From Niveibacterium sp. SC-1 (lineage in GTDB: Bacteria > Pseudomonadota > Gammaproteobacteria > Burkholderiales > Rhodocyclaceae), in the NCBI RefSeq assembly GCF_038235435.1, contig NZ_CP151275.1:2542001-2606000 (forward strand): DNA of 64,000 bases, written 5' to 3'. Below are positions 9,993-21,000 of the stretch, one piece after another (position 1 is the first letter of the stretch; every line of letters starts with the position of its first letter). The position numbers and the translations under genes are program-made. The notes under the pieces were generated by a model. It made no database searches. It saw only the letters and a program-made list of their open reading frames with translations, and was not told the origin of the DNA.

Positions 9993-11273
9993 TCAACGCA
10001 ACTCGGTCTTTGCTGCCGCTTCCATCTGCTTGGCGGCGTCTTCCGGTGTCATGGAGAGTCCAAAGACAGCCTGAATGGTGTCCTTGTGAAGCTCGGCCAT
10101 TTTCGGCGGTAGCTCCTGGTCGTACCAAAGCTGGACACTGCTTGCCTTGGTTGCCAGGTCGAGAACGCGCTGGAGGTAGGGGTCCGTAATCTTCAGACCC
10201 TTCACCGGCGGGAGACGCTTGTCATCCAGGCGCGCCTGAATGGAGGGGTCGTCCGTCAGCGATTGGATAAGCTTGAAGGCAGCGTCCGGGTCCTTGCACG
10301 CCGACGACACACTGAAGAAGTTGTCGCCGACGTTGCCGACCAGAGCGGTCGCGTCACCCTTTCCGCCCGCAACGGTCGGGAACGGGAAGAAATCGAGCTT
10401 CTCGTAGAACGAGGGGTTCTCACTGCGAATCGTCGCGGCTTCCCAGGTGCCCATGAGTTCCATGGCGGCCTTGCCCGAGTACATCAGACGACGCGAAGCG
10501 CCGATGTCGTAGTCCAGACCGTTGTAGCCCTGTGCAAACGCACCTGCCTTGACGAGCTCCTGGATTTTCTTGCCAGCCTCAACAAAAGCCGGGTCCGTGA
10601 AGCTACCACCCGGAGCGCGTTGCGCAGCCTTGCGGAACACATCCGAGCCGCCGATGCGGTCGACCAGATAGACGTAGTACATTGAGCCGGGCCACTTGTT
10701 CTTGTTTGCAAGCGCAAACGGAGCTACGTTGTTGGCCTTGAGGACCTTCACCACGTTCATGAGCTCATCCCACGTTTTCGGCGGGGTGAGCTTGTACTTC
10801 GCGAAGACTTCCTTGTTGTAGTAGACGACGGCGACCGCTGTGTTCTCGGCGGGGATGCCATACACCTTTCCGTCAAACGAGACGGACTTGAAGCCGGCTT
10901 TTGCGAATCGGTCGCGGTATGCCGGAGCGCCGGCCAGGTGGGGCGTCAGGTCGACGACTTGACCGGCCTTGATGTACTCGTGCAGCGGACCACCACCCCA
11001 GCTCGTGAACACGCAGGGCGGCTGATTTGCGCCGAAGGCAATCTTCAGCTTGGCCTTGTATGCGTCATTCATGATGTGGGCCATGTCGACCTTGTAGCCC
11101 GGGTTCCCCTTCTCAAACCGGGCCGCAGCATCCCCCAGCAGCTTCGAAGCGCTCGACGTGGTCTGGATATCCCACGATGTGATGACCTTAGGCTCTTGAG
11201 CCGCCAGTTGAGTCGCGCCCAGGACGGTACTGGTACCGAGTGCAAAGAGCGCGCGCGCCAATCCTTTGTGCAT
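9993..11273 (-). CDS. Sugar ABC transporter substrate-binding protein
   Basis: The 426-residue periplasmic protein has a signal peptide of about 25 residues (cleavage near QLAAQ-EP) and a family 1 extracellular solute-binding fold ([43 protein letters not shown]). It is the first gene of the transporter cluster, so its promoter region (11274-11571), which holds LacI operators, probably controls the whole set. The sugar is not determined; beta-gluco-oligosaccharides are likely given the GH3 gene downstream. Confidence 0.94.
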   Translation of the reverse strand: MHKGLARALFALGTSTVLGATQLAAQEPKVITSWDIQTTSSASKLLGDAAARFEKGNPGYKVDMAHIMNDAYKAKLKIAFGANQPPCVFTSWGGGPLHEYIKAGQVVDLTPHLAGAPAYRDRFAKAGFKSVSFDGKVYGIPAENTAVAVVYYNKEVFAKYKLTPPKTWDELMNVVKVLKANNVAPFALANKNKWPGSMYYVYLVDRIGGSDVFRKAAQRAPGGSFTDPAFVEAGKKIQELVKAGAFAQGYNGLDYDIGASRRLMYSGKAAMELMGTWEAATIRSENPSFYEKLDFFPFPTVAGGKGDATALVGNVGDNFFSVSSACKDPDAAFKLIQSLTDDPSIQARLDDKRLPPVKGLKITDPYLQRVLDLATKASSVQLWYDQELPPKMAELHKDTIQAVFGLSMTPEDAAKQMEAAAKTELR

Positions 11274-11311
11274 GAATGTCTCCTCGTTATGGACTCCGCT
11301 GAGTGCCTAAC

Positions 11312-11497
11312 GTTAGCGCTACCTCAATCGGATGGAGCGAACGTTAGCGCTACCGTCTCGCGGTGTCAACGACCCTGAAATCGAGGATCATGAAACAGTG
11401 CAAACTGCAACCGCGCTTGCGCCCCATCCTTATGTAGCGCGGCGTACAGAGGATTATTGGCTTGCTGGCGGCGTCGCTACATAACGGTAGCGCTATA
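11312..11497. promoter_or_regulatory. LacI-type operator cluster between the transporter genes and lacI-1
   Basis: Near-palindromes of the form GTTAGCGCTACC lie at 11312-11323 and 11343-11354, and GGTAGCGCTATA lies at 11486-11497. The first two sit just upstream of the binding-protein gene and the third 75 bp before the LacI gene. The same core recurs before the second LacI gene, so both regulators probably recognise it. The sites would repress both divergent transcripts until an inducer sugar binds. Confidence 0.8.
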
Positions 11498-11571
11498 GCT
11501 TTCTAACGCTGTTACGTGCAAACTACGCGCCGTTTTAACCAGCAAACGCGTATTCGACCGAAACCAAGAAA

Positions 11572-12585
11572 ATGAGCAAGCAAAGGCCCACACTCTCTGA
11601 GGTCGCGACCGCCGCCAACGTGTCTGCGATGACCGCCTCAAGGGCGATGAACAATCGGCCTGGCGTATCGAGCGAAACGCGAGAACATGTCTTGAAGGTG
11701 GCCGCGGAGCTGGGGTACGTCGTGAACCGGGCGGCGCAGAAGCTCTCCGGCGGACGTAGTCACATCATCGGAATTGTGGCTACGGACCTCGAACACCCCT
11801 TCGTCAGCGCGGTGGCCACTGGCGCTCGCGAGGCAGCCTGGACGGCAGGCTACGAAGTGCTGGTCTATGCCCAGCTAAGGTCAGAGAAACGCCCTACTGG
11901 CGGCGTGCTGCAACTGCTGCGCCAAATCTCGGACGGCATCATCGCAGCGCTCCCTATGGAGTACGGCTACCTTGAGGACCTGGCTGAACTCAGCATCCCT
12001 GTTGTGACCATCGACCAGCGCGGCAACAAGGCCGAGTTTCCTTCGATAGCGGCCGACAGCTACGGCGGTGCCAAGAGCGCCATCCTGCATCTGGCCGAGC
12101 TTGGACATAAGCGGATTGCCCTGATTGGCGGTGACGAGCGGCTCGGCTCAGCGCGCGACCGTCGTCGGGCCTACAACGAAACGATGGCGCAACTGGGATT
12201 TCGCCGGGACAGCGCACTCGTTGCGCCTGGCGACTACAGCCAGGCGGGCGGCTACGCCGCTGCTCAGAAGTTGCTCGCACTGTCTTCACGCCCAACCGCG
12301 ATTCTCGCGGCAAATGACGTGAGTGCCTTTGGTGCGATGACCGCCATACGCGAGGCCGGTTTGCGCATCCCCGAGGACATTTCGGTTGTCGGCTTCGACG
12401 ACATTCCCGCCTCGTCTCTGGTGAGCCCGGCACTCACGACTGTGCGCCAGCCCATCTACCAGATGGGACGCTCTGCGGTTAATACGCTTCTCGCGCTGAT
12501 GGCCCGCATTGAGCCCGCCACCCAGGTCGTCTCCCTGCCCACCGAGTTGGTGATTCGACAGTCGACCGCCGCCCCTAAGTCTTGA
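11572..12585 (+). CDS. LacI/GalR-family transcriptional regulator (copy 1)
   Basis: The 337-residue protein has an N-terminal LacI helix-turn-helix ([20 protein letters not shown]) with a hinge helix ([12 protein letters not shown]) and a periplasmic-binding-like effector domain ([29 protein letters not shown]). It is divergent from the ABC/GH3 cluster over three GCGCTA-centred operators and is the probable local repressor and autoregulator. The protein at 28434 is nearly identical in the DNA-binding region and most of the effector domain, so the pair arose by duplication and may cross-regulate. Confidence 0.95.
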   Translation: MSKQRPTLSEVATAANVSAMTASRAMNNRPGVSSETREHVLKVAAELGYVVNRAAQKLSGGRSHIIGIVATDLEHPFVSAVATGAREAAWTAGYEVLVYAQLRSEKRPTGGVLQLLRQISDGIIAALPMEYGYLEDLAELSIPVVTIDQRGNKAEFPSIAADSYGGAKSAILHLAELGHKRIALIGGDERLGSARDRRRAYNETMAQLGFRRDSALVAPGDYSQAGGYAAAQKLLALSSRPTAILAANDVSAFGAMTAIREAGLRIPEDISVVGFDDIPASSLVSPALTTVRQPIYQMGRSAVNTLLALMARIEPATQVVSLPTELVIRQSTAAPKS

Positions 12586-12910
12586 CGACGTCTCGGGTTT
12601 TCATCGAACAACGGCGAGTGGCTTGCGAGCCCAGCACCACGGACCTAGTTGCCACAAATGCATCGTCTGGAGTAGCGGCGGCCTCGCTTGCCGCCAAGAC
12701 GATTGCCAAGGAAGTCCTCGCAACTGCCACTCGGCCGTGTATGCTTTTCGCATCAACATCCAGCCCTCAGGGCAAGCGAGAACGGCGGTGGGGGCACGAA
12801 GCGGCCGAGGCCGGAGCAGGCCTTTCAAGACATGGGCAGATGTTCCACGGCCCGGCAGGCATTCACTGCCCGCCGCCCCCATCAGCAGTTCGCTCGGCAG
12901 TCTTGTGGCC
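12586..12910. other. Intergenic stretch without a recognised gene
   Basis: Several overlapping frames are open here, but none has a domain, a good ribosome site or plausible composition. It separates lacI-1 from the small HTH gene. Confidence 0.4.
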
Positions 12911-13204
12911 ATGCAGTCCGAATACGGCCAAGGTCTACGAATCGACTCCCCGCTGGACCTTGGGTTGATTCTGCGCGCGGCGCGGCAAGAGCGCCGGCTG
13001 ACGATAGCAGGGCTTGCCCAGACCCTCGGCCTCGCACAATCGACTGTGACAAACGTCGAGGAAGGCAAAGGCGGACTTGGGACATTGCTCTTGGTAATGC
13101 GAGAGCTCGGAGTCCACATGTCCGTGGATGTTGCACTTGGCCCAGTGCCGCAGCTTGCGGTGATTGATGCCCATGCGGCATCGAGCGTGGAAGAAACCGA
13201 CTGA
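12911..13204 (+). CDS. HipB-like XRE-family HTH protein
   Basis: The 97-residue protein has an HTH_3 domain (LGLILRAARQERRLTIAGLAQTLGLAQSTVTNVEEGKGG is the region, in pieces LGLILRAARQERRLTIAGLA and QSTVTNVEEG). The layout, with DLGLILRAARQERRL before the helix-turn-helix and a short tail after it, is that of HipB-type antitoxins. The ATG at 12911 is chosen to start just before this domain. No HipA kinase is adjacent; the only hipA genes in the window are more than 19 kb away and lack an upstream hipB. Whether it regulates them is open. Confidence 0.72.
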   Translation: MQSEYGQGLRIDSPLDLGLILRAARQERRLTIAGLAQTLGLAQSTVTNVEEGKGGLGTLLLVMRELGVHMSVDVALGPVPQLAVIDAHAASSVEETD

Positions 13205-13744
13205 GCCAAGAGCGGCGGTTCGCCCAGGTGCAAGCTTCTTGTCGGCCACATACCGTTCAAACCGATGTAGCCCGCTAGCGCCTCGAAACAAAACGTACGA
13301 GCGCAAGTATCCCAAGACAAGCAGGGCAACTAGGTTCACCGCTGACCCGACGAAACTATCGAGCTTCTGTATGCCCAACTCGACGCCCGATGCGCTGCTG
13401 GCAGCGTGGGCAACGGGCCGGTGCCTTCTGAGACTCTTCCGTCGAATCTGCATGCACAGCCCCCTGACAGCCATCTGGCCGTAAGCAATATATAGAGCCG
13501 CTCGATGTCGCCGGCCCGTCTTCTTCACGGCCCAGCCGGCGGTGACAACGAGGAAACCGCGCCAACCCTCTCGCTGTCGAGGCTTCTGACAAGAGCCTCA
13601 TTGGGCAGCATGCTCCGGTCTCGACAGCTATGGCCACTGGGCCTTGTAGGTCATTGGCACATGGGATGCTTTTGCCCTCAAGGACCGATATGACCGTTGG
13701 ACGGCAGTCAAGAACGACTGCTTTCTCGTCCTAGGGAGGACCTC
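13205..13744. other. Intergenic stretch, no supported gene
   Basis: A minus-strand frame here contains one short hydrophobic segment but runs across the HTH gene in antisense and has no family resemblance. Nothing else is seen. Confidence 0.4.
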
Positions 13745-14308
13745 ATGCCGAAGTTTGCGCGCACGCTGTTTGCCGTCTTGCTCGTCGTCCTGACCTCGTC
13801 ACCAGTCACAACTCAGGCCTCGGTCACCTACCTCTTCGAGTTCTCCGACTTGTGGCCGAGCGTTCCTCCGTCCCCGGACTTTTCTATCTCGCTGACGTAC
13901 GACGACTATGTGACGACACTCGGTTTCGAAAATGTGGTCGGTCCAGCCTTGCCGACGTCCTTGGGCTACTCAATCTCGCGAGTAGGCGCCGGGGTCTATG
14001 GAATGTGGGGTTTCGATGTCGAAGGAGGAACAGCAATCCTAAGAACAAGCGGGTTTCATTACGACCTCACGTCCTTCCTGTTCATGCCCGACGTATTCAA
14101 CCTCGACAATTTCTATCAGGCGCCGGGCGTCTTCCCAGGCGACATTTCCGGCAATGCACACGGTGGTATTTTCGGGGGCCGCGCTCTTCTGACAATTGCC
14201 GATGATTCGGTGGAAGTTCCGGAGCCCGACGTTCGTTGGCTCGTGGCGCTTGCGTTGGCGGCTGTTGCAAGCCTTCACCACAAGCGTCGTACGTTCCGGG
14301 CATTCTAG
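13745..14308 (+). CDS. PEP-CTERM sorting-domain protein
   Basis: The 187-residue exported protein begins with a signal peptide (FARTLFAVLLVVLTSSPVTT, cleavage near TQAS). It ends with the PEP-CTERM pattern: VPEPDVRW, a hydrophobic helix (LVALALAAVASL) and a basic tail (HHKRR). In other bacteria such proteins are cut by an exosortase and tied to exopolysaccharide production. No exosortase gene is in the window. The ATG at 13745 is supported by GGGAGGAC upstream. The body of the protein is not recognised. Confidence 0.75.
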   Translation: MPKFARTLFAVLLVVLTSSPVTTQASVTYLFEFSDLWPSVPPSPDFSISLTYDDYVTTLGFENVVGPALPTSLGYSISRVGAGVYGMWGFDVEGGTAILRTSGFHYDLTSFLFMPDVFNLDNFYQAPGVFPGDISGNAHGGIFGGRALLTIADDSVEVPEPDVRWLVALALAAVASLHHKRRTFRAF

Positions 14309-14592
14309 TAATGCCCCTCACATGCAGAACGCTTGACGACCGCCTCGTCGGTTCCGCTGGGATTTAGAGCCATCGCTTCCCGCCGTTCTTCGCGTCGGCG
14401 TTTCCCTCAAGCGTCGGAATCACCCCAGATGCATTAAGTCTGGGAGCGAGCCATCAGCACCATTAGCGCGCCCGCCAAGCTGGCCCGAGCAACCTCGGGT
14501 TCACTCGAGCTTCCTCTGATGGCAGCTGCTGGCGAGCCGGATGGATTTGGACGAAACCCTCGGTCTCGGGTGACTCGACACTGAAGGTGGAA

Positions 14593-15546
14593 CTAGCTGC
14601 GTGACGCGGCCGCGTCGATTCGCCAGTTGAGCAGCCACTTGGGCGTGTAGCGTGCGAACTGGCCAAAGAGGCGCGTAGCGGCGCGACTGACACTTTCTTC
14701 AGTCACCATCACCTCGCGGTTTGCGTATCCCGCTTGCAACGCACTGTCCGTCAGCAGATTTACCCGCCGGATGCGCCCGCCAGAGAACTTCGCAATTTCA
14801 CGGATGGCGCCTTGCTCGAATGGCATCGGCCCCTCCAGACCCGCGGTGCGCATTCGGAACATCACGTATCTACGGACCTCTGACTCTGACAGGTCGGGAG
14901 CCACGTAGCGGGCTTCCACCTTTGCGTGAAGTCTTCGCGCGCCAGAGGGCGCAGCAAGAAATCGCCGCCCGCCCTGCCCCGCAAGAACGATGCGCAAGGT
15001 CATCTCTCCATCGACCTCCATGCTGCCTAGGAGGCCGACAAGCTGCAGGGTGTCCGCGCGAAATCGTTCGATGTCGTCGACAACCAGAACGTTAGGTCGC
15101 CCTGCCACTTTGGCCCTCGCCAACACGGAGCCCAGCGAGGCGAGGCAGGTTCGCAGCCCCGCACTGACCTGCGGCCGTGGCACCATGAATTTCTCGCACA
15201 GCAGGTCCAGCAAGGCGATAGGAGACAGGTAGTGCCCGGTGATGAACGCCGCGTTGCTCTCAGCTGGCAGAGCCTCCATCAACATGCGGCACAGCGTGGT
15301 CTTCCCCGACCCACTTCTCCCCGTTATTAGGGAAACACCACCGTCCTGGACCTGACCAATCAGGTCGTCCAGAGACTCTTCGAGCCACGGCGTCTTGTAG
15401 TGAAACTGCGAGTCCGGTCGAACATCGAAAGGTGCCCGGCTCATCCGGAAGTGCGCGACGTACCGCGGTCTAGACGAATCGCCTCTGTCGCTCCGTGGGT
15501 CCTGCAACGCTGCGACGGGGGCGCCAGCCGTCAACTCTTTACTCAA
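14593..15546 (-). CDS. ExeA/GspA-type AAA ATPase
   Basis: The 317-residue protein resembles ExeA-family AAA ATPases: an N-terminal motif like FxxxPDSQFHY, Walker A (GRSGSGKTT), Walker B (NVLVVDDIERF) and a lid region (FSGGRIRRVNLLTDSAL). Relatives assist type II secretion or occur in exopolysaccharide/PEP-CTERM loci, and a PEP-CTERM gene lies 284 bp away on the other strand. No membrane helix or peptidoglycan-binding domain follows the ATPase, so it is shorter than full ExeA. It could also be a stand-alone mobile-element ATPase. Confidence 0.75.
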   Translation of the reverse strand: MSKELTAGAPVAALQDPRSDRGDSSRPRYVAHFRMSRAPFDVRPDSQFHYKTPWLEESLDDLIGQVQDGGVSLITGRSGSGKTTLCRMLMEALPAESNAAFITGHYLSPIALLDLLCEKFMVPRPQVSAGLRTCLASLGSVLARAKVAGRPNVLVVDDIERFRADTLQLVGLLGSMEVDGEMTLRIVLAGQGGRRFLAAPSGARRLHAKVEARYVAPDLSESEVRRYVMFRMRTAGLEGPMPFEQGAIREIAKFSGGRIRRVNLLTDSALQAGYANREVMVTEESVSRAATRLFGQFARYTPKWLLNWRIDAAASRS

Positions 15547-15824
15547 ACCGCGTCTCCACCATCACAAGCTCTTCGAGCACTATAGGCCCGGCACTTCGTT
15601 CATCTGTCGAGAAGGGCCCGGCGAACGGTCGGGGAATACCGGTCGCCGGGCAAGGCATCCTGCGCAAAATCGACCGCGCATCTTTCATTGAGAGAGAGAC
15701 GCGTACAGACCGTGTCATCTGTCTCGCAAATCTCGAATCATCTGCAACGCGACATGCAGTTCGCATCCCAATGTTACCGGCCACCCAACGCGCCTCAAAG
15801 GTCCTGCGGTGCCGCACAATTGCC

Positions 15825-16250
15825 CTAGCAACATCGCAACCAAGAGCTTGGCTGTGAAGGAAACGGAGCCTCAACTCTCCATATCGACAGCAGATTCTTC
15901 GTTTGCGTCTGGACAGCGAAAGAGAGCTCACTCAGCCGCCTTTCTATTCCGACGTGCTCGCGGAAAGAGGTCGTTGGGGTGCCTAGGCGTCGGTGTAGGT
16001 GTAGGTGTAGGTGTAGGTGTAGGTGTCGGCGTGGAGCTGGAGCTGGCGTCGGCGCTGGCGTGGTTGCTGGCGTCGGCGTCGCGGCCGGCGTTGGGGTGGG
16101 CGCAGGCGTTCGCGTAATCCCGAAGAATGGTTCCTTCCCACCGGCATCGCCGCCTGCTCCGCAGGCAGTTAGTAGCGCCAAGGTCAACAAAGCCAGCTGT
16201 AGCCTCACTGGCGCCGATTGCAGGCGCGCCATGCCGCCCTTTTGCTTCAT
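15825..16250 (-). CDS. Putative lipoprotein with Thr/Pro-rich linker and hexamer repeat
   Basis: The 141-residue frame starts MKQKGGMARLQS and has a lipobox (LALLTLALLTACG), followed by a TPAPTPTP-type low-complexity linker. Past the linker the frame reads HLHLHLHLHLH through a run of hexamer repeats. In the next frame the same DNA reads TPTPTPTPTP and runs on to another stop. This suggests a one-base slip has broken the original Thr-Pro linker and that the real protein was different at its C-terminus. Confidence 0.5.
   Translation of the reverse strand: MKQKGGMARLQSAPVRLQLALLTLALLTACGAGGDAGGKEPFFGITRTPAPTPTPAATPTPATTPAPTPAPAPRRHLHLHLHLHLHRRLGTPTTSFREHVGIERRLSELSFAVQTQTKNLLSIWRVEAPFPSQPSSWLRCC
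15992..16021. repeat. Five tandem GGTGTA hexamers
   Basis: Five exact GGTGTA units, followed by the variant GGTGTC, lie inside the lipoprotein frame. Gain or loss of a unit keeps frame and would only change linker length. Confidence 0.9.
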
Positions 16251-16634
16251 TACTTCTTTCATCCTGCCCTCGCGGTTTCGCGGCAACGGTCCGACAGGTC
16301 CCCGTGAATGGCCCGTGCAGCCAGCCACCTGAAAAGGTCCGGCTGCGTCGTGCTCAAGCAGCCGGTTGGAAACTTCTCGCGTGCCGGTGCATCTGTACGC
16401 GCATCCGTCTTGCGCGCGACTAGGCTCCTCTTGCGAGCTAGCGAGGCGCCCGCCCCCCCATGCCGCCGACAGCCCCTGCGCGGCGACGCACATATGCCGC
16501 GGGCACTCTTGTTTGACAGCCGCTGGCGCCCCCCCCGGCAATTCGCCGCTGGTCTTCAGGTCTTCTCTCGTCTTAGCGCCCGCCTACTCGCTGCTGGGAG
16601 CGTCCGCATCGGAGCGGACAGCGATGCGGAACAC
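16251..16634. other. Intergenic stretch without a recognised gene
   Basis: Nothing with a domain, a good start or coding bias is visible between the lipoprotein and the IS481-like gene. Confidence 0.4.
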
Positions 16635-17564
16635 TTACGCGGCACCGCCGTGCTGCCATCTGCGTAGCTCGGCCAACGGTGTTCGACCGTGGAGTACGCC
16701 TTGGCCACGCGCGCCGTTGTAGTCCCTTAGCCAGTTGGCCAACGCGCGAAAACGCTCCACGGAGCTTGCGTAATCACGCGCCCCCCATCCCAACAGCGAG
16801 GCCTGAAAGAACTCTCTAAGTCCGGCGGCTAGCGTCTGGTCACTCACCTTGTTGAAAAGTTGTTTGATGCCTGATGTTCGGCAGGCCGAGTTGAACGCGG
16901 CGGCCCTGTATGCAGGATGGCGCGGGGTAGTTACGCCCCTTATGGTCACGTTCAGGTCGAAGAAGTAGGCCTCAGCGTCCAGGAGAAAATAGCGCGCAGT
17001 CTCCGCGCTCTCGTCGTCATGGATGGCAGCAAACGCGACTCGCGACCGCTCATCGACGCATGCGAACAGCACATCATTGCGACCAAACGTCCCTTCGTCC
17101 TCCGCCACCGATGGGGCAAGCACGGTTCGTAGTCGAAGCTGCCCCATGTATATGTTCTGCCCAGGTTTCGCGCCGTTGGGCTCGCTAAGCCTCCCAATAC
17201 CGATGGCCGCTGGCTCCATCAACGCAGTACCACGAATGCGAGCGATAACCTCGCCAATCACCCGCTCCGGCGCTTCGACAATGGCGGCAATCTCGGCCGA
17301 ATCGACCGACTGTGCGTGCAGTCTTGCGACCATCAGGGCGGACGCAGGCGTGATGACGCTCCGCATACCCCTTGGCTCGAGGGGTTTGTCATGAAGACCG
17401 GGCACCCCTTGAGCCAGGTAGCGGCCTATCCACTTGCGCGCAGTCGCGCTTGAGGCTGAGTAAGCCGCAGCTGCCTCTGCTACCGGAACTCCGCGCTCAA
17501 ACACCTCGCGCACCAACGCCCTGCGTTCAGCAAATGTGAGTCGCCCGTCCTTCGCTCTCTGCAT
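16635..17564 (-). CDS. IS481-like transposase-derived protein, catalytically degenerate
   Basis: The 309-residue protein has an IS481-type HTH (RRALVREVFERGVPVAEAAA, then ATARKWIGRYLAQG) and an integrase-like body (DVLFACVDERSRVAFAAIHD) that is collinear with IS481 to the end (NWLRDYNGARGQGVLHGRTP). The three catalytic positions are changed: the first-D motif reads NIYMGQL, the second reads VTTPRHPAY, and the AER motif reads GLREFF. The reading frame is otherwise intact, which argues for selection on a non-transposase role. It is a paralogue of the protein at 1-786 and lies 294 bp outside the Tn4651-like transposon. The ATG at 17564 matches the usual family start; a longer start at 17672 is possible. 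Confidence 0.7.
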   Translation of the reverse strand: MQRAKDGRLTFAERRALVREVFERGVPVAEAAAAYSASSATARKWIGRYLAQGVPGLHDKPLEPRGMRSVITPASALMVARLHAQSVDSAEIAAIVEAPERVIGEVIARIRGTALMEPAAIGIGRLSEPNGAKPGQNIYMGQLRLRTVLAPSVAEDEGTFGRNDVLFACVDERSRVAFAAIHDDESAETARYFLLDAEAYFFDLNVTIRGVTTPRHPAYRAAAFNSACRTSGIKQLFNKVSDQTLAAGLREFFQASLLGWGARDYASSVERFRALANWLRDYNGARGQGVLHGRTPLAELRRWQHGGAA

Positions 17565-17857
17565 GTCTTGTTCAGCCCAAACATAGGTAACGACGGGCCG
17601 CTCCACGCAACGTTGGTCCAGCCTCGCGCAACCAGGTTGCGTCGGCGCGACTTCGATGCCCTTCCAGGCCAACCCAGCTTCTGCACGCCCCCCGAGCGGT
17701 GCGCCAATCCAAACTGCGCCTTTCCGTCTCCTTGAAAAGGTCTGCGGGCGAACTGGCCGCCCGCCGACAAATAGCCTCGGACGCTGACAAGCGCCCTACA
17801 GCCAAGAGGCAAACCCGCATCAGTGAGCTCCCAGAATCGCATTCACGGACTGCATCA

Positions 17858-17904
17858 GGGGTACGGCCGGGATAAAGCCAAAAACTGTACTCTTGTCCCG
17901 TAAT
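17858..17904 (+). repeat. Left terminal inverted repeat of the transposon
   Basis: It begins GGGGTACGGCCGGGATAAAG and continues with CCAAAAACTGTACT. It matches the reverse complement of 27911-27957 with few differences over about 47 bp. The first 34 positions have only two mismatches. Confidence 0.93.
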
Positions 17905-18011
17905 CCATTGTTTTTACGATGGGTTTACGGGCGTCTCAAAAGACTCCCTTGTCATAATGCAGGAACATCGTCTCAATAATCTGCAACGGTCTTGTGTGAG
18001 CGGAGCGAGCG

Positions 18012-21000
18012 ATGGCTTCACTGGAGCGTACGGCTTACCCGCAGTTCCTTGGGAGCTATGACCGGCGAGATCTTCAGGCCTTCTTTGTGGTTTCGGACGC
18101 CGAGCGGGAATGGTCGCGCACCGCCGCCAAGGCGCCCGCTCAGCGTTTGGCACTGGTCGTGCTGCTCAAGGCCTTCCAGCATGTTCGGTACTTCCCCTCC
18201 CCGCATGCGGTTCCGTCGGAAGTTGCGGAGTTCATCCGGGATCAACTCGGCTACGGCACGGGCGTGCGCTTCACGTTTGCGACCGGAAGGACCCTGATCC
18301 GATACAAAGCTGCGGTTTTGAAGTGTTTGCGCATCAAGCCTTTTCGCGGTCCGGACGCTCAGCGTGCCATCGAGCGACTTGCCACGGAAGCTGCGAACCT
18401 GATGGTTCAACGCAATGACGTCATCAATGCCATGATCGAAGGCCTGATCCTCACAGGCTATGAACTGCCCGCCTTTTCGACACTGAACAACACGGCCGAG
18501 GCGGTTCACGTTGCGGTGCAAAACCGGCTGTTTGACTCCGTAGTCGGTCGAATGCCGGCGGCTCAAATCCAGGAGTTCAATGCGCTGCTCGAAACGGACA
18601 AGTTCGAGCGCGGCCAAAGCGAATACAACGCGCTGAAGAAGTCCGCCAAGCGCCCCACCCGCAAGCATCTGGAACTTCTGGTGGATCACTTGGAATGGCT
18701 CGAATCGATGGCTGCCGTCGAGCCACTCTTCAAAGGCCTCCCCGACACGAAGATCCGGCACTTCGCCGAACAGGCAATGGCGTACGACGTCTCGGAGCTC
18801 AAGGAGTGCGTGGAAAACAAGCGCTACACCTTGATCGCGGCGTTGATCCTGCGCATGAAGGTGCGCGCGCGGGATCAGCTTGCGGAGATGTTCCTGCGCC
18901 GCGTCGCCACCATCCATAAGCGTGCCAAGGAAGAGCTGGAAACCCTTCAGGCTGCACAACGCAGCCAAGTGGAGGACTTGATTGGGACGCTCGACGACGT
19001 CCTGGCGATTCTGGAGGTGGAATCGGACGACGCCGCTGCCGGCAAGCGGATCCGAGCCTGCCTCAAACCCGCTGGCGGCGCGCAACGGCTGCGCGAGACG
19101 TGCGCGCAGGTCAAAGCCATGAGCGGCAGCAACTATTTGCCGCTCGTGTGGAAGCACTTCAAGAGCCATCGATCGATCCTGTTCCGCCTCACCCACCTGC
19201 TCGACATCCGGCCCACGAGTCAGGACACGGCGCTGCTCGACGCGCTCGAACTGATCAAACGCCATCAGGACAAGCATCGCGTCGAGTGGATCGAAGACGC
19301 CGGTGACATCTCCTTCGCCTCGGAGCGCTGGCGCAAGCTGCTGCGGGAGGGTTCTGGCGACGCTCCGGGGGTTGGCGTGAACCGGAGACACCTGGAGATC
19401 TGTGTCTTCAGCTACGTCGCAGAAGAATTGCGCTCGGGCGATCTATCGATCGCGGGGACCGAAGCCTTCGCCGACTATCGCGATCAGCTCTTGTCCTGGG
19501 AGGAATGCGAAGCGCTGCTCCCGGCCTACTGCGAAAAGATGGGGTTCGCCAATTCGGCCGAGCACTTCGTCAGCGATCTGAGGAGCTGGCTCACCACCAC
19601 CGCTCAAACGCTGGACGACAAGTTTCCGGAATGCCGTGGCGACGTCGTCCTCGGGCCCGCGGGCGAGCCGGTGCTGCGCAAAACGGTCGCGCGCGAGATC
19701 CCGCCGTCGGCGATCTCCTTGCAGAACACGCTCGCCGGTCGGATGCCGTCGCGACACATTCTGGACGTGCTGGCCAACATCGAACACTGGATGAATTTCA
19801 CCCGGCACTTCGGCCCGCTCTCGGGGCATGCGGCGAAGCTCAAGCAGCCAGCAGAGCGTTATCTACTGACGATTTTCGCCATGGGCTGCAATCTTGGTCC
19901 CAGCCAGGCCGCACGCCACCTGGTGGCGAGTGGCGTCACGCCGCACATGCTCTCGTTTGTCAATCGTCGCCACCTCTCGCTGGAGATGCTTGAGAAGGCG
20001 CAGCGCGAGCTCAACGAGGTCTATCTGCAACTTGATCTGCCGAAGATCTGGGGGGACGGCAAAACGGTCGCGGCCGACGGAACACAGTACGATTTCTACG
20101 ACGAGAACCTGCTCGCGGGCTATCACTTCCGGTACCGCAAGATGGGCGCGGTCGCCTACCGCCATGTCGCCAACAACTACATCGCGGTCTTCCGGCACTT
20201 CATTCCGCCCGGCGTGTGGGAAGCCATCTACGTGATCGAGGGGCTGCTCAACGCGGGGCTCTCGGTCGAAGCGGATACCGTGCATGCAGACACCCAGGGC
20301 CAGTCGGCCACGGTGTTTGCCTTCACGCATCTGTTGGGCATCAAACTGATGCCGCGGATTCGCAACTGGAAGCACCTGACTCTTTATCGCCCGGACAAGA
20401 CGGTGAGATATGCGCACATCAATCGTCTCTTCACCGACACCGTGGATTGGTCCCTGATCGAGCGGCACTGGCGTGACCTGATGCAGGTGGCGCTGTCGAT
20501 CCATGCGGGTCGCATCTCCTCGGCGACCCTGCTGCGCAAGCTGGGCTCCTATAGCCGCAAGAACCGTCTGTACTTTGCCGCGCAGGAACTCGGCAACGTG
20601 ATCCGAACAGGATTCTTGCTCGAATGGATCGGCAGCCGTGAGCTGCGTCAGGAGATCACCGCCAACACCAACAAGATCGAGTCCTACAACGGATTCGCCA
20701 AGTGGCTCTCGTTTGGGGGCGACGTGATTGCGGTGAATGAGCCGGAGGAGCAGCAGAAGCGCCTGCGCTACAACGACCTGGTCGCGTCGGCCTTGATTCT
20801 GCAGAACGCCGTCGACATGACGCGTGCGCTGCGGGGCTTGCGGCGGGATGGTTGGGAAATCACTGACGACGACGTGTCGTTCCTGAGCCCTTACCAGGTT
20901 GCGCACATCAAGCGGTTTGGCGACTACAGCCTGAAGCTGCGACGCGCTCACGAAGCCTGGATTCGCGATGAGACGTTTCAGCAGGCCGCTGCGGCCGTTC

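Noticed and set aside
12935..13528. Minus-strand frame with one hydrophobic segment
   Set aside because: It overlaps the HTH gene in antisense and the rest of the frame has no membrane-protein pattern.
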